From positions 1-16,638 of the forward strand of contig JBIJDM010000036.1 of the NCBI GenBank assembly GCA_044344145.1: DNA of 16,638 nucleotides, in the 5' to 3' direction. The notes beneath the pieces are model-generated. The model saw nothing but the letters and a program-made list of their open reading frames with translations, searched no databases and was not told the DNA's origin. The position numbers and the translations under genes were made by a program. Shown piece after piece: positions 1-7,794 of the stretch (position 1 is the first letter of the stretch; every line of letters begins with the position of its first letter). The stretch is from JBAXGE01 sp044344145 (GTDB lineage: Bacteria > Planctomycetota > Phycisphaerae > WQYP01).

Positions 1-373
1 CCAGCATGGTATGATCCCCGCCGCGTTTGACGGCGTGCTGCTGATCCCACACATTGGCCAGATAATTCTGCAGCGCGGCCAACAGAAAGGAGCGGAACTT
101 GCCCTTGGTCCGATCCACCGAGGCGAGTGCGTCTTTAGCCAATAAATGCGTGAAGAACCCCTGCACCAAATCTTCCGCCGCCACCGGACTGTTGCCCCGG
201 CGGCGCAGATACGCATACAGCGGAAACCAGTAAAGCCGGGCCAACTCATCCATGGCCCGCCGGGCGGTTGAACCTGCCCGCCAATCACCCGCCGCCAGCA
301 CCATGCTCCAGCGGGTTGCGAAAAAGCGGGCCTGCGACCCACCCCGGATAGGAACATGGTCGGTGGGGGTCAT
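1..373 (-). CDS. ECF-type RNA polymerase sigma factor, 3' end outside window
   Basis: The first 124 codons of an extracytoplasmic-function sigma factor are present; the gene continues past the left edge. The start ATG (371-373) gives MTPTDHVPIRGGSQ, then FFATRWSMVLAAGD, a hallmark opening of planctomycete ECF factors. Sigma region 2 follows: DELARLYWFPLYAYLRRRG, then AAEDLVQGFFTHLL, matching the core-polymerase-binding helix, and FRSFLLAALQNYL. Only region 2 is visible; region 4 (-35 recognition) would lie outside. An in-frame stop sits six codons upstream of the ATG, and a GTG three codons before it is a possible alternative start. No convincing ribosome-binding site precedes either. The gene begins 29 nt after the stop of the secreted hydrolase on the same strand, so co-transcription is plausible. 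In planctomycetes such factors often act with Ser/Thr kinases rather than classical anti-sigma factors; no partner is visible here. Family assignment is confident, the regulon unknown. Confidence 0.88.
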   Translation of the reverse strand, partial: MTPTDHVPIRGGSQARFFATRWSMVLAAGDWRAGSTARRAMDELARLYWFPLYAYLRRRGNSPVAAEDLVQGFFTHLLAKDALASVDRTKGKFRSFLLAALQNYLANVWDQQHAVKRGGDHTML

Positions 374-402
374 TTTGGCCACGTCGGGTCATCCGTAAAA
401 GG

Positions 403-2052
403 TTATTTTTCGAGCTGGATTTCCTGCACCACCGGCGTGGCACCTTTGACCAGCGGTTCGACCAGCGAACCAAACTGCCAGGCAACCACCCGAATCTTGA
501 TGGGGAACTTGGCGCGAACCGGGACTTCGCTGATCACCAGTTTGCCCTCCACCACCGTGGCAGGTCCTTCGGCCACATAATATTGCACCTTAAGCCCGGT
601 ATCAGCCGTGGCATTCAACGGCACCGGAGCGCTGGTGGTCTTCAGATTCCCGATCGGCGGGAACGTGATGGTGTTATCCTTGCCCTTCGTACCCGGGCCA
701 AAATTCTTGGGCAGCATGCCCACCTGCTCGCAATGCCGGTATTCTTCGTTGCCATCACTGTAGGCCATGAAGGTATTGCGTCCGCCCTCAGTGGCGGGTG
801 ACAGCGCATCGTATTCAATCCGGAACTTGCGGTCGCTGATCGGCTTGAGAATGCCCGCCACGGTTTTCACCTTGATGGGCGTCCCGCCATTGGTGGCCGG
901 TTCGCCGACATTGGGCCAGCGGGGCGGAACCTTGTCCCACCAGGCGGGATGGACTTCCAGCGTCATACCATCATCCACCCACACCGGCTTGGAAAAGAAG
1001 AACCGCACTCCCGCGTCAATGGTATACGGGTCTTCCCATTTGATGAATTGGTCTTTGCGGCTTAAGCCCGCATGATACACCGCGGCGGCTTTGGCCAGCG
1101 CTTCATCCATATGCCAACTCGCCAGTGTCTTGTCGCCGGTATATTCGGTATACACTGCGGCCGGTACCGTGCTGGCGGGTTTGAGGTTCAGATCGCTCAA
1201 CCAACCTTTTTTATAATCCAGCCGGGTCAATTTGGGCGCGCTGCCATCCGCTGGCAAGGTAGCGGGAATCTGGGCGGCAGCCTTGGTGATAAAGAGCGCC
1301 AGATAACGGGCGTTTTGCTCGGACCAGGCAAAGTGGCCCGCGCCCGGCTCCACAATCATGGACCACAGCGCCTCGGGTTGCGCCGCGCGTTGATCGGCCA
1401 GGTCCTTGCGCGGATTTTGCCACGCGGGCTCGCCCCCGGCGGCATCACGGGTACCGCCAAACTCGTCAAACTGCCCCGTCATCATCAGGGACGGAATATA
1501 CGCCGGTACATACATCTGCGCGGGATTGGTGGTCGGCTGCGTGGCTGGCTGGCTCAACGGCGGCCCCGCCCATGGCCCACCACCGCGATACTGCATCAAA
1601 CCAAAGCACCGATCCGCCATGACGGCCGCGGCCTGACGGGCCTGGGGACCACCGGCCGAGTGACCGACAAAAAAGAGCGGCGCCGTGGATAATTCCGCGT
1701 ACCCGGACTGGGTGGCAAAGCCGTCGAGCAATTCCTGCAATTTGACTGAATTCAAACCGCTACGCACGTGCAGAATCCCCAACGACTGCTCCGCACAGGC
1801 TTTGCGGATGATGGGGTCTTTGGACATTTCGCGTTCAATCAGCGTCTGCCCGGACACAATCAGCCCACGAATCTGCTTGGCTTCCGCAGGCAACCACAGA
1901 TACACCCCCACCGGCACGCCCTCGGGATTCTTGGTGGATGGATTACACATGGGGAATTGGCTGTATTGGAATACCACGGCTTGAGCGGAAGCCAAAGTTG
2001 CGGCCAAACCCATCACGGCCAGACATGCCAACGTACGCAAAGACTTGATCAT
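403..2052 (-). CDS. Secreted alpha/beta-hydrolase-fold protein (putative esterase)
   Basis: This is a 549-residue protein with a clear signal peptide: basic start MIKSLR, hydrophobic stretch, and an ASAQA cleavage region near residue 25, so it is exported. The mature N-terminal half looks like an alpha/beta hydrolase. The nucleophile elbow GHSAGG puts Ser132 as nucleophile, TGQFDEFGG offers Asp196 and EPGAGHFAW offers His240, a credible triad in the usual order and spacing. The roughly 300 C-terminal residues have no motif I recognise. They are rich in predicted beta segments and end with TTSAPVPLNATADTGL and a strand-rich stretch that could be Ig-like domains. The substrate cannot be named; carbohydrate-ester or lipase-like activity is inference only. 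The start is supported by GGAG six bases upstream of ATG 2050-2052. The gene stands alone upstream of an ECF sigma gene and downstream of the hpf-ptsN-ptsH terminator, so it needs its own promoter in 2053-2150. Confidence 0.75.
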   Translation of the reverse strand: MIKSLRTLACLAVMGLAATLASAQAVVFQYSQFPMCNPSTKNPEGVPVGVYLWLPAEAKQIRGLIVSGQTLIEREMSKDPIIRKACAEQSLGILHVRSGLNSVKLQELLDGFATQSGYAELSTAPLFFVGHSAGGPQARQAAAVMADRCFGLMQYRGGGPWAGPPLSQPATQPTTNPAQMYVPAYIPSLMMTGQFDEFGGTRDAAGGEPAWQNPRKDLADQRAAQPEALWSMIVEPGAGHFAWSEQNARYLALFITKAAAQIPATLPADGSAPKLTRLDYKKGWLSDLNLKPASTVPAAVYTEYTGDKTLASWHMDEALAKAAAVYHAGLSRKDQFIKWEDPYTIDAGVRFFFSKPVWVDDGMTLEVHPAWWDKVPPRWPNVGEPATNGGTPIKVKTVAGILKPISDRKFRIEYDALSPATEGGRNTFMAYSDGNEEYRHCEQVGMLPKNFGPGTKGKDNTITFPPIGNLKTTSAPVPLNATADTGLKVQYYVAEGPATVVEGKLVISEVPVRAKFPIKIRVVAWQFGSLVEPLVKGATPVVQEIQLEK

Positions 2053-2062
2053 GGTAAGCTCC

Positions 2063-2075
2063 GAATATGATATTC
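2063..2075. repeat. Perfect 13-bp palindrome upstream of the hydrolase start
   Basis: GAATAT-G-ATATTC is perfectly symmetrical. It lies 10 nt before the hydrolase start codon and directly abuts its GGAG ribosome-binding site. It could be a repressor operator or simply an AT-rich chance palindrome. No second copy was noticed in the window. Confidence 0.35.
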
Positions 2076-2153
2076 ACAGCAGCGTAAACGACTGCCCGAC
2101 AGGTAACAAACGCCGGGAGTAGATTATTGTTGCCCCACGAGGGCAAACAGAAT

Positions 2154-2178
2154 AAAAAAAACCGGGTCGCCCCGGTTT
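2154..2178 (-). terminator. Intrinsic terminator of the hpf-ptsN-ptsH unit
   Basis: Read on the minus strand, AAACCGGG and CCCGGTTT form an 8-bp stem around a GCGA tetraloop, running directly into a run of U residues. It begins 34 nt past the ptsH stop codon, and nothing else on that strand ends here. The plus strand lacks a good T-tract after the stem, so direction is clear. Confidence 0.88.
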
Positions 2179-2212
2179 AGTATCCCTATGTTGTGCAAGG
2201 ACTTACGGCGGT

Positions 2213-2476
2213 TTATTCTTCGCCAAACTTTTCGTTCACCAGCTTTTCCAGCGCATCGAGCAGCGCCGGCCCGTCCTCACCGTCTACCTGTAAAGTCAAA
2301 CGGGTGCCTTCGGTGGCGGCCAGCATCATCATCTGCATGATGGACTTGCCATCCACGCACTGATCGCCCTTGCAGACGCGAACCGAGGCTTTGAAGCCGT
2401 TGGCCACGTCCACAAACTGCATCGCCGGACGGGCGTGCAGACCTAATGTGTTTTGGATGACGACGATGCGGTCCAT
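2213..2476 (-). CDS. ptsH: HPr family phosphocarrier protein
   Basis: This 87-residue protein is full length for HPr. It carries the phosphorylation-site motif NTLGLHARPA with His14 as the residue phosphorylated by Enzyme I. The second conserved site VDGKSIMQMM has Ser45 in the position that HPr kinase modifies in many bacteria. It passes phosphate from PEP/Enzyme I to IIA proteins. Directly upstream lies a ptsN-like gene (39-nt gap) and before that hpf, so this HPr may work as the NPr of a regulatory PTS rather than in sugar uptake. No Enzyme I, HPr kinase or permease gene is in view. ATG 2474-2476 is the start; the ribosome-binding site (CAGG) is weak. The gene is followed by a strong terminator, marking it as last in its transcription unit. 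Confidence 0.93.
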   Translation of the reverse strand: MDRIVVIQNTLGLHARPAMQFVDVANGFKASVRVCKGDQCVDGKSIMQMMMLAATEGTRLTLQVDGEDGPALLDALEKLVNEKFGEE

Positions 2477-2515
2477 ACAAAAACCTGTTGCAAGGCGTTG
2501 GGATGTCCCCGCAAA

Positions 2516-2983
2516 TCAGCGGGCGGCATCAGCTTCCTGAATCAAATCCACCACCGCAGCCTGCGTGGTGGCCTGCCGCAGGAAACGACGGAACTTGTCC
2601 TGATTCAGGTGGTTAAAAATATTCTCCATGGCCTGCAAATGGCCATCGGGCTCATTTTCGGGGCTCAGGAGCAGGAAAATCGAATAGACGGGCTGCTTGT
2701 CCAAGGCGGAGAAATCCACCCCGCCCGCCGAACACCCGATCACGCTGACGCGCTTTTTGATCTTGGCCAGTTTCACGTGCGGCACCGCCACACCTTTGCC
2801 AAAACCGGTGCTGCCTTTTTTCTCGCGGGCAATAATCGCATCGACAATCTCATCCACATCGCCTTTGGCGACGGCCTTGCAGTTGGCCAGAGATTCCACC
2901 AACTCACGGATCACTTCGTCGCGGGCCGTATGCTTGAGTTGGGGAACAATCGCTTCGGTGACAATAAAATCAGCCAGTTTCAT
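2516..2983 (-). CDS. ptsN: PTS IIA component, nitrogen-regulatory/fructose type (PtsN-like)
   Basis: This 155-residue single-domain IIA protein has the usual length for EIIA-Ntr. The start MKLADFIVTEAIVPQL fits the family, and the active-site region FGKGVAVPHVKL places the phosphorylatable histidine at His69, preceded by GSTG. The N-terminal part also carries the typical KHTARDEVIRELV helix. It accepts phosphate from HPr, whose gene follows directly. In proteobacteria the equivalent protein modulates potassium transport and nitrogen/carbon balance by protein contacts; the role here is inferred. The start ATG 2981-2983 is well supported by AAGGA five to six bases upstream. The absence of IIB/IIC genes nearby favours a regulatory function over fructose uptake. 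Confidence 0.9.
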   Translation of the reverse strand: MKLADFIVTEAIVPQLKHTARDEVIRELVESLANCKAVAKGDVDEIVDAIIAREKKGSTGFGKGVAVPHVKLAKIKKRVSVIGCSAGGVDFSALDKQPVYSIFLLLSPENEPDGHLQAMENIFNHLNQDKFRRFLRQATTQAAVVDLIQEADAAR

Positions 2984-3020
2984 GATGGTCCTTCTAACAA
3001 CAACTTGGAATCAAACCCGG

Positions 3021-3326
3021 TTAAACCGGGTGCTTACGATTACGGTGCTTTTCTTTATGGTCGGTCAACTGCCGTTCGAGTTTATGCACCACCTGATCAA
3101 TGCAGCCGTACAAATCGGTGCCGGACACGGTGGCGATGAACATATTCTTATGCTCCGCATTCACGATGAATTCGACCTTCATGGTCTTGTCCGAATGGGT
3201 GTCCAACACCACTTCGATTTCCTGGATCAGGTCATAATACTTGGTCAGACGCAAGGCCTTTTCCTCGGCATACTTATGAATCGCCGGGGTGATTTCCATA
3301 TGACGGCCGCTAATGGTTACGATCAT
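3021..3326 (-). CDS. hpf: Ribosome hibernation promoting factor, short form (HPF/RaiA family)
   Basis: This 101-residue protein starts MIVTISGRHMEITPAI and continues through EIEVVLDTHSDKTMKVEF to DLYGCIDQVVHKLERQL, the beta-alpha-beta-beta-beta-alpha pattern of HPF/YfiA. It binds the 30S decoding channel and silences idle ribosomes. It ends in a basic HKEKHRNRKHPV tail and lacks the C-terminal dimerisation domain of long HPF, so by itself it should not make 100S dimers in the long-HPF manner. The start is well supported: AGGAG lies seven bases upstream of ATG 3324-3326. It leads the hpf-ptsN-ptsH unit (37-nt gap to ptsN), resembling the segment after rpoN in enterobacteria but without rpoN. 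Confidence 0.92.
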   Translation of the reverse strand: MIVTISGRHMEITPAIHKYAEEKALRLTKYYDLIQEIEVVLDTHSDKTMKVEFIVNAEHKNMFIATVSGTDLYGCIDQVVHKLERQLTDHKEKHRNRKHPV

Positions 3327-3397
3327 CAGTTACTCCTATCTGGCACGGTGGGTCATCGGCACATGTCGAAGCATACCCGCTGCGCTTACCATAGGCT

Positions 3398-3421
3398 AGC
3401 GAGGGATGCCGACAGCGTCAA
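3398..3421 (-). promoter_or_regulatory. Weak candidate promoter for hpf-ptsN-ptsH
   Basis: On the minus strand a TTGACG -35-like box (3416-3421) is followed after 17 bases by TAGCCT, a poor -10 with three of six consensus bases. A better TATGGT lies nearby but at 22-base spacing. The position about 75-95 nt before hpf is sensible, but the match is marginal and the true promoter may be different. Confidence 0.25.
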
Positions 3422-3486
3422 CCCTGCGCTCGGGTAACTTCACTTAAACTCGCACATACCCGCCGTCTGAGTTACCATGAGCACCT

Positions 3487-5187
3487 ATGCTGGCGCTTTT
3501 GCGACGCATTTTCGGTTCCCCGTGGGGCCCCCGCTTATTGCTGGGTTTGGCGCTACTCACCCCCTTATTGGCCATCATACACATTGATGAACGCGGACTT
3601 TGGACGCTTAATCGTTCGCTGTTCATCTCGCCGGACGAATTCAGCTACGTTCTGACGGCGGAAAGCCTCGCCAATGGTCAGGGAATTCGCCTTCAGGGAA
3701 TGTCGGATGATACGTTTTATCCCCCCGGCTTTTCCGGCGTGCTGGCCGTGTGGGGAAAAGTTGCCGGTTTTGACATTCGTGGCCTGCACATCGCGGTGGG
3801 CTTGCAGCAGTGCGTGGCCATCATCATGGCGTGGCTGGTCATTGGCACCTTATTGGCCCCGGTAGAGTGTCCGCGGTTGCGGGCCTGGCTGGCGGCCATA
3901 CTGACGCTGCTCTATGGCCTGTCCGGCCATGTGCTGGAGAACGTCACTGCGATTTTTTCCGAGCCGCTGTTCACGGCCCTGCTGCTGGGCTGGATTTTGT
4001 TAGCCCTGCGCCGACCGCGCTGGTATACCCACATCGGCTGGACGCTGGCCATGGCTGCACTGGCGGTGGCGGTGACCGCGGTGCGCTCGGCGGGTATCGT
4101 CTGTATCGCCACCACGCTGGCATATCCCATGCTGGTCTGGATTGCGGTGAACAGGTGGCAATATACGCCTACGCTGCCCTTGCGGACAGTGTTTCGCGCT
4201 GGGGGCCTGATTCTACTGGTCGCGGCAAACTATTATGCCGGAATGCATCTAATATCGCCGGAGCGCAGCCTGTTCAGCGGCACCCAGTCGCGCAACAGCT
4301 ATACCCGGCAATTACTCGTCGGCCTGACCGATGACTTCAAAACCCCGTGGTATCAAGTGGACAAAATCACCGTGGCCGCGGGCCAGATGATGTTGCCGCA
4401 CGCCACGAGCCTCAGTCTGGTGTTCGTCCCCCCGCCGCGTGAGAGTCCTATGTTTGGCGTGTTCAATATCATCGCCAAACTCGGGCTACTGCTGGCGCTG
4501 CTGGGCTATATCTGGCGGATCTGGCGGGCCGGGGATAGTCGCATGCCCGAACTGGCGGTGGCGTTATATGTTGGCCTCTATCTGGTGTGGCCGTTTGATT
4601 TTGTGCGCTTTTGGATCCCGCTGCTGCCGGTGCTGCTGGCCTATCTGACGCTGGTCACGTGCGGGCTGGGCAGTCGCGGGGGTATCAGCCCCCGGCGGGT
4701 GACGCTGACGCTGGTGCTGTTGGGGAGCCTGCTGGTATTGCATGGTCAGGATGCGGTGACCCGGCTGCAAGGCTATCAGCGCCGCATCAATTTGGTCAGC
4801 GACGCGCTGGCGAATGGCGCGGCGGCGATGCGTAAGGCCGGGGGCACGGCCAATAATGCCGTCTGCTCCTTTGAGCCTTTCACCATGCGTTATTACACCC
4901 ACATGCAGCAGTTCAACCCCCGGCGGGATGAAAAGGGCCGTTGGGAATCCGTGCCCAACTTGGTCAGCCGCGCGCTGGCCGCACAAAAGTCTGCCGGGAC
5001 CGCCGGGCATGTATTTGTCGCCAGCTATTTCGATCTGCGGGATTGGGATGGATTCATGCACGAAACCCAGGCCAAACTCGGGCCTGCCGTGCGTGTGGTG
5101 CCGTTGTACCGGTATTGGAATATCGTCGCGGTATGGGAAGTGGTGCCGGTTACAGACGCGGCGGCGCCCAGCGCGTCAGGGTCTTGA
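3487..5187 (+). CDS. Polytopic GT-C glycosyltransferase, GT39/ArnT-like
   Basis: This 566-residue integral membrane protein probably has about ten or more transmembrane helices in the first 420 residues, followed by a more polar C-terminal region of roughly 140 residues. After the first helix comes an extracytoplasmic loop with the acidic pair SPDEFSYVLTAESLANG (Asp50, Glu51), then DDTFYPPGFSG (YPPG at 78-81). An acidic pair in this loop followed by YPPG is typical of the mannosyltransferase/aminoarabinose-transferase superfamily, which moves sugars from polyprenyl-phosphate donors to proteins or lipids on the outer face of the membrane. Acceptor and donor cannot be deduced. ATG 3487 gives MLALLRRIFGSPWG; no Shine-Dalgarno is evident, and an ATG nine bases upstream is out of frame. 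The gene is monocistronic: it diverges from hpf, and its last 38 bp overlap the convergent pseudouridine synthase gene. Confidence 0.78.
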   Translation: MLALLRRIFGSPWGPRLLLGLALLTPLLAIIHIDERGLWTLNRSLFISPDEFSYVLTAESLANGQGIRLQGMSDDTFYPPGFSGVLAVWGKVAGFDIRGLHIAVGLQQCVAIIMAWLVIGTLLAPVECPRLRAWLAAILTLLYGLSGHVLENVTAIFSEPLFTALLLGWILLALRRPRWYTHIGWTLAMAALAVAVTAVRSAGIVCIATTLAYPMLVWIAVNRWQYTPTLPLRTVFRAGGLILLVAANYYAGMHLISPERSLFSGTQSRNSYTRQLLVGLTDDFKTPWYQVDKITVAAGQMMLPHATSLSLVFVPPPRESPMFGVFNIIAKLGLLLALLGYIWRIWRAGDSRMPELAVALYVGLYLVWPFDFVRFWIPLLPVLLAYLTLVTCGLGSRGGISPRRVTLTLVLLGSLLVLHGQDAVTRLQGYQRRINLVSDALANGAAAMRKAGGTANNAVCSFEPFTMRYYTHMQQFNPRRDEKGRWESVPNLVSRALAAQKSAGTAGHVFVASYFDLRDWDGFMHETQAKLGPAVRVVPLYRYWNIVAVWEVVPVTDAAAPSASGS

Positions 5188-5920
5188 GCAGGCCGGCCAA
5201 ATCTTTGGGGATTTCCGCACAGTAGCTGACTTCGCGCCCGTCATCGGGATGCTGAAGTGTCAGCCGGTGGGCGTGCAGCGTGAGGCGTTTGACCAGCGAT
5301 TTTTCCGTCTGATACTTGCCCGCTTTGAAGCCGCGTTTGAATTCCGACAATAGCAGTTCCGTCCCGCCATAGAGGGCATCGTAGACCAGCGGATAGCCCC
5401 AGGCCTTCAGATGCACGCGGATTTGATGCCGGCGGCCGCTGAGGGGCTGCACCCGCAACAGCGTCACATCGCGGAAGCGTTGCTCGATGGTGAAACGCGT
5501 TTCCGCCGGGCGCGGATCGCGCCCGCCAATAATCATCTGTTTGGGATGGCGCGGATCAATGCCGATGGGCCGGACGATGCTGCCCGATTCCTGCAGGGGA
5601 CTGCCGCGCACCAGCGCCAGATATTCTTTGTTCACACTGCGCAGGCGGAATTGTTCTGACAGACTGCGCTGGGCCGCGGTACTGCGGGCAAACACCAGCA
5701 CCCCGCTGGTATCGGCATCCAGCCGGTGGACCGGCAGCACCGGCAACCCTGCCAGCGCGGGGTCCACTCGCAACTGCTCCAACAGACAATCCGTGCGCCC
5801 CCGGCCCGGCAGCACCGCCAAGCCCGAAGGCTTGTTCACCGCCACCAAAGACGGATCCACATGAATAAGACTGTAGGCTAAAGACAAAGTTACACTCAGA
5901 GGTAAGCGGACGCAAAGCAC
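5150..5920 (-). CDS. RluA-family pseudouridine synthase
   Basis: This protein of about 256 residues catalyses uridine-to-pseudouridine isomerisation in rRNA or tRNA. The catalytic motif HRLDADTSG is present with Asp68 as the expected nucleophile. Other family signatures are VAVNKPSGLAVLPG near the N-terminus, KEYLALVRG, and the C-terminal RRHQIRVHLKAWGYPLVYDALYG. There is no N-terminal S4 RNA-binding domain, so it resembles RluA rather than RluC/RluD; the exact target is unknown. The start is uncertain: GTG 5918-5920 is used here, the homologous region seems to begin near AYSLIHVD, and an ATG five bases earlier is out of frame. The gene follows cdsA after only 7 nt and is last in the nusA operon. 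Its 3' end overlaps the opposing glycosyltransferase gene. Confidence 0.88.
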   Translation of the reverse strand: MLCVRLPLSVTLSLAYSLIHVDPSLVAVNKPSGLAVLPGRGRTDCLLEQLRVDPALAGLPVLPVHRLDADTSGVLVFARSTAAQRSLSEQFRLRSVNKEYLALVRGSPLQESGSIVRPIGIDPRHPKQMIIGGRDPRPAETRFTIEQRFRDVTLLRVQPLSGRRHQIRVHLKAWGYPLVYDALYGGTELLLSEFKRGFKAGKYQTEKSLVKRLTLHAHRLTLQHPDDGREVSYCAEIPKDLAGLLKTLTRWAPPRL

Positions 5921-5927
5921 AACATCG

Positions 5928-6833
5928 TTACACCGGGACCACCACCATGATCTTCAGCAGCCAATACGCCAACGGTGCCGCCAGCAGGGGTGAATCCAGA
6001 ATATCCAGCACCCCGCCGAAGCCGGGCACCACCCCGGAGTCTTTGACCCCGGCATCGCGTTTCAGGAGTGATTCGAGCAGATCGCCCACTTGGCCCACCG
6101 CGCCCAGCAGCAAACCCGCCGCCCCGCCCTGCCACCACATCGTGGGCGGATACCACCAAGCCAAAAGCATGCCCACACAGGTGGAGAAGAGCAGCCCGCC
6201 AAAGAAACCTTCCACGGTCTTGCCCGGGGAAAGCCACGGAATCAGTTTATGCCGGCCCAGCAAATGGCCCGTGACATACGCGCCGATATCGGCGGATTTG
6301 ACGATGGCAATAATCAGCAGCAGCATCCACGCGGAATACGACAGACAGATGGGCAGATAAAACCCGGGCAGCACGCCGAGATACACCACCGCCAGCAGCG
6401 CGCCACCGGTGCTGCCGATAGCGCCGTCAATCCGCTGTTTGCGCGAGTGCATGACCATGGCCGCCACCAGTGTGAAGGCCAGAATGGTTGGGGTGAGATA
6501 GTGTGGTTTGACGGTGGTGATCCAATGGCCCCAGAAACCCGGCACGTCCTGCAATTTTTTCTGGGCAATCTGTTCCGCCCACGGCCAGAGCATGCACAAC
6601 AGCGCCATCGTGGTGCACAGCCGCACGGAGATGTCCACGCCCACCTTGGACAGCAGACCGCGCATCTCGCGCACGGCAATGATAATCAGCGGAATGGCGA
6701 TCAACGCCACAATCAGCCCCGGTGGCCAACTCATGCCGCGCGGCCAGTTCACCGCCATGTGCCGGTCCAGCGCCACCAGTCCGATCAGGAGTGCGGCGAA
6801 GAGGATGCCGAGTAAGAGGCGGTACCGTAGCAT
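5928..6833 (-). CDS. cdsA: Phosphatidate cytidylyltransferase
   Basis: This 301-residue membrane enzyme makes CDP-diacylglycerol from CTP and phosphatidic acid, the branch point of phospholipid synthesis. Several hydrophobic helices precede the diagnostic C-terminal part: SPGKTVEGFFGG (202-213) and the CdsA signature SLLKRDAGVKDSG (256-268) followed by VPGFGGVLDILDS (269-281). The canonical signature has His in PGHGG and DR in GGxxDRxD; here they read Phe and Asp-Ile, a variation I associate with planctomycete homologues. The key KRD, KD and final Asp residues remain. It lies 31 nt after hisG and 7 nt before the pseudouridine synthase gene. No clear ribosome-binding site precedes ATG 6831-6833, which suggests translational coupling or leaderless-style initiation. 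Confidence 0.93.
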   Translation of the reverse strand: MLRYRLLLGILFAALLIGLVALDRHMAVNWPRGMSWPPGLIVALIAIPLIIIAVREMRGLLSKVGVDISVRLCTTMALLCMLWPWAEQIAQKKLQDVPGFWGHWITTVKPHYLTPTILAFTLVAAMVMHSRKQRIDGAIGSTGGALLAVVYLGVLPGFYLPICLSYSAWMLLLIIAIVKSADIGAYVTGHLLGRHKLIPWLSPGKTVEGFFGGLLFSTCVGMLLAWWYPPTMWWQGGAAGLLLGAVGQVGDLLESLLKRDAGVKDSGVVPGFGGVLDILDSPLLAAPLAYWLLKIMVVVPV

Positions 6834-6864
6834 GTGCGGAGCCCGTCCGGCCTAAAGGGTTTAC

Positions 6865-7749
6865 TCAGGGAATAACTTTGTTCAAAGGATAACTGATCAG
6901 ACCCGTGGCCCCGGCGCGTTTGAGTTTGGGAATCAGTTCCCGCTCCAACCGTTCTTCCACGATCACTTCCACCGCCACCCAGGTGCCATCGGCCAGCGCC
7001 GACACGGTGGGCGACTTTTCGGAAGGCAGCAGCCCCAGAATGGTCTGGAGTTGATCTTTGGGGGCGTTGAGCTTCAGGCCCACCTTTTCGCGGGCATTGA
7101 TGGCCCCGCGGAGCAACAGCGCGATATTTTCGATCTTCTCGCGTTTGGCGGGATTGGCCCAGGCGGCCTTGTTGGCGATCAAGCGCGTCGTCGAGGTCAG
7201 AATCGTATCAATGATGCGCAGGTTGTTGGCCCGCAGCGACGAACCGGTTTCGGTGATGTCCACAATCGCATCGAGCAGCCGGGCCTTCACTTCGGTGGCG
7301 CCCCAGGAAAATTCCACGGTCACTTTGATGCCGCGCTGGGCGAAATATTGCTCGGTACACTTAACCAGTTCGGTGGCGATTACGCCGCCGTCGAGGTCCT
7401 CGGGTTTCTGGACAGACGATTCATTGGGCACCGCCAGCACCCAGCGGGCCGGGCGGCTGGTGGCCTTGGAGTAGACCAGTTCGCACACTTCAACCACGTC
7501 GGAATGATTTTCCTGCACCCAGTCCGAACCAGTCAGGCCGACATCAATCACTCCCTGTTCGACATAGCGCGACATTTCCTGGGCGCGAAAGAGCACAGCT
7601 TCCATTTCCGGATCATCAATGCTCGGGAAATAGGAACGCTCGGAAATATTGATGCGGTAACCCGCCTTGGCGAACAGATCCACGGTGCTGTTTTCCAGCG
7701 AACCTTTGGGGATGCCGAGGCGCAGAACATTGGGTTTGGTGGTCTTCAT
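6865..7749 (-). CDS. hisG: ATP phosphoribosyltransferase, long form with regulatory domain
   Basis: This 294-residue enzyme performs the first step of histidine synthesis, ATP plus PRPP to phosphoribosyl-ATP. N-terminal LRLGIPKGSLENSTVDLF and GLTGSDWV fit HisG. The PRPP-binding loop LLDAIVDITETGSSLR lies at about 158-173. Residues from about 220 onward (KVGLKLNAPKDQL to LISYPLNKVIP) form the C-terminal regulatory domain of the long, hexameric, histidine-inhibited type, so no HisZ partner should be needed. ATG 7747-7749 is chosen over an in-frame TTG 18 bases upstream because AAGGAAG sits about six bases before the ATG. No other his gene is in the window. It sits in the nusA-infB-rbfA operon, 45 nt after the HhH/KAP protein and 31 nt before cdsA. 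Confidence 0.95.
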   Translation of the reverse strand: MKTTKPNVLRLGIPKGSLENSTVDLFAKAGYRINISERSYFPSIDDPEMEAVLFRAQEMSRYVEQGVIDVGLTGSDWVQENHSDVVEVCELVYSKATSRPARWVLAVPNESSVQKPEDLDGGVIATELVKCTEQYFAQRGIKVTVEFSWGATEVKARLLDAIVDITETGSSLRANNLRIIDTILTSTTRLIANKAAWANPAKREKIENIALLLRGAINAREKVGLKLNAPKDQLQTILGLLPSEKSPTVSALADGTWVAVEVIVEERLERELIPKLKRAGATGLISYPLNKVIP

Positions 7750-7794
7750 CCGGACTTCCTTTATCAACGCGGATAATTGGGGGCTAATGGGACG

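Noticed and set aside
5896..5925. ATG 5923-5925 as the start of the pseudouridine synthase
   Set aside because: It is out of frame with the HRLDADTSG reading frame and stops after nine codons.
6090..6815. A 241-codon open frame on the plus strand opposite cdsA
   Set aside because: Composition rich in H, Q, R and P, as expected from the reverse of a membrane protein gene; cdsA is certain.
7750..7767. Longer hisG start at TTG 7765-7767
   Set aside because: The AAGGAAG ribosome-binding site lies inside this extension and points to ATG 7747-7749.
7051..7776. A 241-codon open frame on the plus strand opposite hisG
   Set aside because: Shadow of HisG; no motif and no separate ribosome-binding site.
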